Assembly: GCA_006538405.1 (NCBI GenBank)
Contig: BJKQ01000003.1
Span: 2,294,001 to 2,358,000 of the forward strand
Direction of reading: 5' to 3'
Length of the DNA: 64,000 nt
Origin: Hansfordia pulvinata
Lineage: Eukaryota > Ascomycota > Sordariomycetes > Xylariales
In this document: positions 57,987 to 64,000 of the stretch, in pieces
How the letters are laid out: every line of letters starts with the position of its first letter
Position numbering within the stretch: the stretch's first letter is position 1
Program-made: the position numbers and the translations under genes
Notes under the pieces: model-generated
The model's input: only the letters and a program-made list of their open reading frames with translations
Databases searched by the model: none
Told to the model about the DNA's origin: nothing

Positions 57987-58930
57987 GCTCTGGCACAATG
58001 AGGCTCTTTTGGAACCTCTGCTTCTTTCTTCTACTGTCCTTGGTTGTTTCTCCGAGGCTTCTTCCATGCGAGTATTCGTGCCTATCTCCTTGCTGATGTC
58101 GGGGCGATTGTCAGCCAAGACGCTGGCGAGAAGGCTCCCGTTCTCCCTGGTTTCTTTTCCCTTCGCCTCGCTTCGTTTACGGCCTCTTCACTACCTAACT
58201 CAATGACCCTTTTGTTCACCTGCATTCGTAATCAGCCCCCCTTCCCCTCCCGACTTCTCTCTTCTTCCAATTCGCCAACGAGAGTCCTCAATTGTCTTGG
58301 TGTGATAAATACTTTAACGGCCGCCGATGATACCCCTCAGGTAGCGCTTCATACCGTCAGCCGATGTACATCAATCAAGATGAGGTCCCATTCTGTATTT
58401 ATATTCTACACGATTGTGTCTTCTTCTCCCAGTCCACGAGCCAGCTTCAGCTATCATTTCATACACATGCGGAGCCTTCCTATGCTGCTTATTCCGCAAC
58501 CCAATTGACGGGCTTGCATGTGCATACTCGTACATTCTTCTTCGTAGCCGGCGCTTCTTCCCCTCCCTGTACCAGAACAGCTATCTCTGTAGTCTCCCTG
58601 AGCCCTGAGCTTATTGCGCCCTGCAAGCAGCGACCGCCTATCTCCGCGCGAGCCCCAATGGCGCATAAAAAAGCCTCGGGAGTTGAGGCCGCCTACCAAT
58701 CCCCCCCCCCCAGCCCCGCGGCATGTCCTGCTGCGCTGCTATCTTTCTTGCCTCCCCGCGTGATCGCGGCTGACGCGGGGAAACCCGGGGAGGTCCAACC
58801 CCGTGGGGACGGAGACAGAGATGGTCGTGGTTGAGACAGGGGAAACTGGGTGCTGCTTTTACCTGGCTTGCGGGGAAGGGGGGGAAAGGGTGGGGGATGA
58901 TTGTACAAGGAAGAGATGTTTGTGCGCGCC

Positions 58931-58934
58931 CGTG

Positions 58935-58965
<31 letters not shown>

Positions 58966-58990
58966 TTGTGTATGTGTGTGTGTGTGTGTA
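58931..58990. repeat. (GT)n microsatellite
   Basis: About 60 bases of GT repeats with a few T or A interruptions. Confidence 0.95.
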
Positions 58991-59636
58991 TACCCCAGAA
59001 ACCATGCAGTGCCTTACGTGCGAGAGTACTCACACGCACGCACGCCATGCCAGGGACTTTGCAGTGCTGACGGACTCTCGAGCTCGTCGTCCGTTGACTC
59101 GTACGGAGCAGGACGCGGCCTGGCGGGGCACCGGGCAAGGGACCCCGGGGAGCGGAATCCGAGGGCGAGATGTCAATCGGTGCCGGGAAAAATGATCAGA
59201 AAGACAGGGATTCCGCGGATGGGCTTCTTGAACTTTCCTTTTAGGAGGGAGGGGGGGGGGCATGCATCACGGCGCCCGTGCTCCTCGTCCGCGTCTCCTC
59301 CTCCTGCGCCTTGCGCTCCCTTAAAGCGGCCACGTCCACGAGAGTCTCGCGCAAGGGGGCCGGGCTGGGCTCGATGGGTCCGGAGGGTCTGACGAGGGGG
59401 GAGGGGGAGGGAAATGGGGAGGGGGAAGCCAGTCGGTCGCACACGTTTTGGCGTAGCATCGTCCGTCCATGCGGCATCATCATCAACCCCGGGTCTTGGC
59501 AGATGATCGGCGTCGGCGAGCCAGCTATTGCGAGGCGGGGGGCGAACCACTCTACGCGGCAAAAGTGACGCAGGCTGCGCATTTGGTATACTCGTAGTCA
59601 GGATGGCATACATGTAGGTATGCACAACGTGCGAAA

Positions 59637-59658
59637 GGGGGGGAGGGAGGGAGGGAGG
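59637..59658. repeat. (GGGA)n microsatellite
   Basis: G-rich tetranucleotide repeat of about four units preceded by a G run; could form G-quadruplex. Confidence 0.88.
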
Positions 59659-59825
59659 CAAGGTGAGGCAACCTTCGGTACCTACACATGCCCACCAGGC
59701 CGGCGGTCGTTCCCTGCGATGGGTACAGTGAGGGCGAAAGAGCCACGCGTCGATTGGAAGCACATTGCCTCAAGAAACACCCCGGCGACACGCAGTCCCG
59801 ACTGAGGCTTCGTGGCTTGCTTGGG

Positions 59826-59848
59826 AGGTAGGTAGGTAGGTAGGTAGT
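59826..59848. repeat. (GGTA)n microsatellite
   Basis: Five to six tandem GGTA units. Shorter runs of the same unit occur in many intergenic places of the window. Confidence 0.92.
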
Positions 59849-61068
59849 TGCCGCACGCAAGCGAACTGTGATCACCTTCGAGAAGCGAGTGGTCCAGTCA
59901 TCCATGGAGCGAGCTCAACCACGACAACCCGGGCTGGCTGATCACCGCTGACCAGAGACCAGCTGGTACTCTTGAAGCAACGCCGGCGCGGGCGCCTGCG
60001 GTTGCGGTATCCCGCCGTTGCTCCTGCTGGTGAGCCTGTGTGCCTGAAATTTGATCGGGTTTCGGGAGTAAAGACCTGCTTTCTACTTACCGTCTCTCAA
60101 CAAGCACAAAACCACGCTCGCACTCACTGAGGGGAAGGAGACGAGGCACACGTCTCGGGCGTCAAGTAAGATTGTCATTCCACGGAACTCTTCTGGACGA
60201 CTGCAGTGAGAGCCAAACCGTCCAATGGGATCTTCCGGGCCTATCGACACGGGGAACTGCGAGAGCCGGGTTCCATTCTCTGGCGCCGCCCCTGACAGGC
60301 TGTCAACGCCACCACCGTCACCAGGTATGCGTCGTTCTGGCGGAGAAATACCCGTTCTGACGGAATTCAGGACATGAGGGTGGGATGTAAAGGGCTTTCA
60401 AGGTGAATAAAGGGAGGGAAGTTTGCGCAATGCGACGTCGCGCGGCGATGATGGATGCAGGTGGGTTCTATCCTGTCCGCCGCAGCCAGGCGTCCTGTGC
60501 GTCACCCAGGAGGCCGAAACGGCCCTGAGAAGAGTCATGGGGATGCGAGCTGTAAGAGCGGCGCGAGTTTCCTCCGGACACACCCACGGGCCCGGGGGGA
60601 AAGATGGCGTGTGCAGGTGCCTCTGGCGTATGCAGGCCATCCCGAAAGGCCCGGCGTGGCGCCTGCGGACCAGTCGGGGCGTGGGCAGATTCGGGGTCGT
60701 CCGGCGCAGGGGTAGACTTGATGCATATGTCAATGGGAAAAGGGGGGTCGGGGGCTGTTTCGCGGAGAAGCACATGCCGGGCGGGCCAGTCAGAGGGGGG
60801 GGGCATATCAAGACGACGGACAGCGTGACAGCGCGAGTTGAGACTGAGGCGATCGCCAGAAAGCCAAGGCTTAGACCATTTTGGAGAGGGGGCAGTGGTG
60901 GGCAGCTTTGGCACGAACCAATGGCAAAGAGGCGAAACCGAGATGGCTGTGTGCTATTCTACTCCCGCATTGTCCCGCGGACTTTTAACGACGGCACACC
61001 GCGCCCACTACGCTACACTCTAATGCTAAATCGGCTCACGTGCGCTCAGGAAACCCCAGACAAGGAGC

Positions 61069-61845
61069 TTATGATGCGGGCCGCAGGGCTCCCGCTTGCA
61101 GCATGGCCGTCCAGATGCCGTCCATCTCCCCTGCGACGCTCTCGGCGGTCCGCCCCGCATCGTCCTGGAGAGCACGTATATCGCCCTCCGACGAAGCGAC
61201 GAGGCGCGGGAGCCCCATGGCCTGAGCAGCCTGAGCGGCAGCTTCCGGGAAGGTGTGCGGCGTAAGAGGGGAAGACATCCACAGGAGCAGCCACACCACC
61301 TCTTCCTGGCGGTTCTTGACGGCCAGATGCAAGCCGCTCTGGTTGCCAGCCAGAGGGTCCTGGTAGCGAAGAAGGGCGGTGGGCTCCATGGTGGGCTCAT
61401 CGTCTTCGGCCTGCTCGACATTGCGCAGCATGTCGACGATGCCCTCGACATCGCCCTCGCTGCACATGACATGGTAGGCCCGCGCTGGCCGCGCCTCGGG
61501 GTTGGCGGCCAGATAGGCCTCCTCGGTGATGGCAGGGAGGATGTCGAGGTTCTCGTCGACGCCACCCTCGTTGGTATATCTTGTCAAGACAGAGACGCCG
61601 GACTGGGCATGCAGGAAGTGGTTGGTGACCGAGGGACCCGGCACGTTGGCAGCCAGCTGGTTCCCACAGCCAGGGCACTTGAGAGAGAGAGCCACCTCGG
61701 AGGCCTGGTCCAGCAGGCACTCCCAGTGGTAGTGGCAGCCACAGGGGAGTTGCAAGTCATCGGGCACCGAGGTGGCTTCGCCAGAGCCCTCGTTATCTTC
61801 CACTTGAACCAGCAGGGGCTCCTGGCAGTCTGTGCAGGTGGCCAT
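61069..61845 (-). CDS. RING-like zinc finger and ankyrin protein
   Basis: Single-exon gene of 258 residues starting at ATG 61845. The N-terminus carries a RING-like cross-brace pattern: CTDC at residues 4-7, then LPCGCHYHWEC at about 33-43 and LKCPGCG at about 56-61, which gives enough Cys and His ligands for two zinc ions. The middle has two helical segments of ankyrin type (HVMCSEGDVEGIVDMLRNVE and SGLHLAVKNRQEEVVWLLLW). This order suggests a small E3 ubiquitin-ligase or adaptor, but no substrate or partner can be named and ligase activity is inference. It looks like a conserved uncharacterised fungal family. The frame is intact. The leader upstream (61846-62400) is GC-rich and may contain untranslated sequence. 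Confidence 0.72.
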   Translation of the reverse strand: MATCTDCQEPLLVQVEDNEGSGEATSVPDDLQLPCGCHYHWECLLDQASEVALSLKCPGCGNQLAANVPGPSVTNHFLHAQSGVSVLTRYTNEGGVDENLDILPAITEEAYLAANPEARPARAYHVMCSEGDVEGIVDMLRNVEQAEDDEPTMEPTALLRYQDPLAGNQSGLHLAVKNRQEEVVWLLLWMSSPLTPHTFPEAAAQAAQAMGLPRLVASSEGDIRALQDDAGRTAESVAGEMDGIWTAMLQAGALRPAS

Positions 61846-64000
61846 AGTGGCTGTGGTGAGCGCCGGGGCGGGGCAGGCGGCGAAGGAACCGTCTCGCCTG
61901 GCTTAGAGACTGGCGAGAGTAGCACAGGTTGTGGCAGAAAGGCTGTCCGCGTCTTGTCGCGTATCGTCTAGGCTAAAGCAGTCTGTCCATTGTGTGAGAG
62001 AGGCGGACGTGAGGGGGGAGGGGGATGCGAGGATGTGGAGGTTTCTCTCCGCCCTCCCAAGTGAACCCGCGGCCCAGCCGGGCGAAGGGAGCTGGATGCA
62101 ACGGAGAAGGCGTCGAGGGTCCAACCAAGTGTTCTCGATCCATCCACCACCCCATCGAACCGCCCTCTGACACACGCGCAGTTCACGTCGGAAAGAAGAA
62201 GATGGCGGCATGAATCTCGCGCTATAGATCGGCCAACTTACCGGCGGCAGTGCGAACTCGGGCGCGCGCTGACTCGGCCACAGACAGGCAGACAGGCAAA
62301 CCTGGCTTGAGCGCGGTTCGCAAGGGTTGCGTACTCGTACTTGAAGTGACAATTTGGGAAGTGACAATTTGGGCCGTCGCGACGTGGTAGCGGGGTTGGG
62401 GAACCACGAGGCCGCGATGCAGGAAAGACGAAGATAGGTACTCGTGCGCAGTGGTCGGAACTTGTTCGGGGCCGGTCGGGTTCTTGCGAGTCAGGTTTGA
62501 AGAGTCTCTGCAGCTCGACGACGGCTGTGTTGTTGGCGGGGCGGGTGTGCGGTCTGCTCGGAGGAGGTGGTGGGGTCGAATGGAAGACGGTGAAAATCGA
62601 CGATAATGGGGAAAATAAAATCAGATAAGGAAGATGACGAAATAACCTTCCCGTCGCCTGCAGCACTGCTTCAGGCACCTAAGGTACCTCATGCAATGGA
62701 GGGCGGGTCTCAGGTCAGAGAGGGAAGGGATGTGGGCGGGGTGGGGCGGAAACCCATCCACTCAAGGGGTACTCGTATTTGCACTGGAGCAGCTCAGTTA
62801 CCCTCAATAGACACACTGGCACCCGTGGAATTCGATGGACTGTCGCTGGTTGTAAGTGGCCGCCTGGAAGGGCTTAGCGGCCTGGCCGTGCTCCAGCTGA
62901 CAGGCGGCCCCGCAGCGCTTCGGGCGCTGCTGATTGGGCGCCGGGACTGCCGCTAGCTGTCGGGCGGATTCCAGTGATTACCTCCGTAATGGCCGATGAT
63001 GCTATATCCATGCAACCAATCCACGTGCATGGGGAATCTCCCATCACCTCAACGGTGGTTTCCCGCACGGGCTGGTGACTGGAAGATGCCACTCCTGAGA
63101 TGCGCGTCAACGCTCACCAAGGCATCCTGCTGCCGTGACAAGCAAGCCCCTTCCTTTCGGCTCCAACTGTGCTAGATACCGAAGGTTGTCTTGAGGCCCG
63201 CTCCCGAGTCCCCGTTTCTTCCCCCCTTTACGCTTGCAAGATGCCGCGGAAATCCCCCGTGAATATTTCAGCCATCTCCTCTTGATGCCATCGGCCAATA
63301 GGCCGCCATAAGCCTATTGTTAACCTTTTCGGTAATCCCCTGTCTCTCTTCTCCCATCCCCCGGTCCGAACTCCGACCCGGTGCATAGTCTCAATTTCAA
63401 CAAAACCGAACCTGTCAGCCTGCTCGGCGTCATTGCTGAATGTTTGCTTATGCGCATGCCTATCGCACAGCGGCCCGAACAGATGCATGTTCTCGAGCGG
63501 ATGGAGAATTTCACACTGTGCTAACAAGACTCTCCGGCCAGGAGTCCGTTTTCTGCGCCTCGACAACAAGCCGCGGGTGTGAATTTCGCACAGGAACCCG
63601 TCTCCGACAGTTGGACTGCGGAAACGTCTGAGAGGCTGCTCCCAGCATCTCCCCTTTGCGATAGAAGTGGGAAAACGCAGCTCTGGTGATCAGGGCCTCA
63701 TCATCAGGCTCGTCTGTTCAAGTACGTAAGGTATGGAGGCGGGTGACCGGAAATGCCACCAGTCGCCGTCGGCCGACATCCGTACCCGGCGCCCCGCGCC
63801 CGGAACGCCAAGTGGCCACGTTGCCACGTTGCCCCCTGGGGCCTCTGCGCCAGCAAAGTCCATCGAGCGCCTCGGGTGGTCGGCCCACAGATGGGCAGCG
63901 GGGTCTCGTGGTACCACTCCTCATGGGACTCGTAGCAGATACTCTGTGAGGATGATGCGTCGCGATCGACACGATGAGGCTGCGTGGGCGATTCGTGTGC
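61846..64000. other. Right flank without a recognisable gene
   Basis: The first few hundred bases are probably the promoter and leader of the RING-like gene. The reverse complement of GGTACCTAAGG lies at 62678-62688, close to ACTCGTACTT at 62334. Remaining open frames (for example 63228-63569 minus) have no known domain; a gene could extend beyond the window end. Confidence 0.5.

Larger units (their letters stand above)
57987..61068. other. Intergenic region between convergent genes
   Basis: About 3.1 kb between the 3' ends of the Uds1 gene and the RING-like gene. It contains GT repeats at 58931-58990, GGGA repeats at 59637-59658 and GGTA repeats at 59826-59848. Overlapping open frames on both strands (for example 60423-61265 plus and 58638-59138 minus) lack domains. 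Confidence 0.6.

Overview
The window is nuclear DNA of a filamentous ascomycete (Pezizomycotina, most likely a Sordariomycete; order not provable from here). Evidence: short introns of about 50-220 bases with GTRAGT donors, CTRAC branch sites and YAG acceptors; GC-rich codon use; and fungal-specific families (Uds1 septation protein, fungal seven-helix rhodopsin-domain protein, TPR-SET protein). I find twelve protein-coding genes, all chromosomal housekeeping or lineage-typical genes. I see no mobile element, CRISPR array, rRNA, convincing tRNA, or secondary-metabolite cluster.

Layout: 4.92-7.31 kb (+) TPR/SET protein; 9.60-12.28 kb (-) two-LIM-domain protein; 12.3-22.5 kb a 10-kb stretch with no credible gene, carrying long G runs and microsatellites; 22.50-24.27 kb (+) inositol-3-phosphate synthase INO1; 27.92-30.35 kb (+) Gts1-type ArfGAP; 31.08-32.36 kb (+) free methionine-(R)-sulfoxide reductase; 33.10-34.43 kb (+) Nit3-type omega-amidase; 35.40-40.66 kb (-) kinesin-3 (Unc104/UncA); 42.32-43.98 kb (-) rhodopsin-domain membrane protein; 46.48-48.27 kb (+) cytochrome P450; 48.53-50.58 kb (-) leukotriene-A4-hydrolase-type aminopeptidase; 50.6-55.5 kb mostly empty; 55.55-57.99 kb (+) Uds1 family protein; 61.07-61.85 kb (-) small RING-like/ankyrin protein. 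The genes do not form one pathway: they cover phospholipid precursor supply (INO1), vesicle and motor traffic (ArfGAP, kinesin-3), cytoskeleton and septum (LIM, Uds1), redox and metabolite repair (fRMsr, Nit3), peptide turnover, and chromatin or protein methylation (SET).

The strongest observation is that five genes are each interrupted by one or two single-base frame breaks inside conserved domains, six breaks in all, plus a probable seventh in a sixth gene. Restoring one base at each site gives, in every case, a coding length divisible by three after splicing. Most breaks are one missing base in a G or C context. The pattern points to consensus errors in a draft assembly rather than to pseudogenes, so the affected proteins are annotated across the breaks.

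Other points of interest: a 5-base microexon and an intron directly after the start codon in the methionine sulfoxide reductase gene; low-complexity tracts inserted in the catalytic domains of the reductase and the omega-amidase; a (GA)n(CA)n(CT)n microsatellite that is a large inverted repeat; and two palindrome-like words, ACTCGTACGAGT and GGTACCTAAGG, scattered through the intergenic DNA. I did not find a clearly new multi-gene system.
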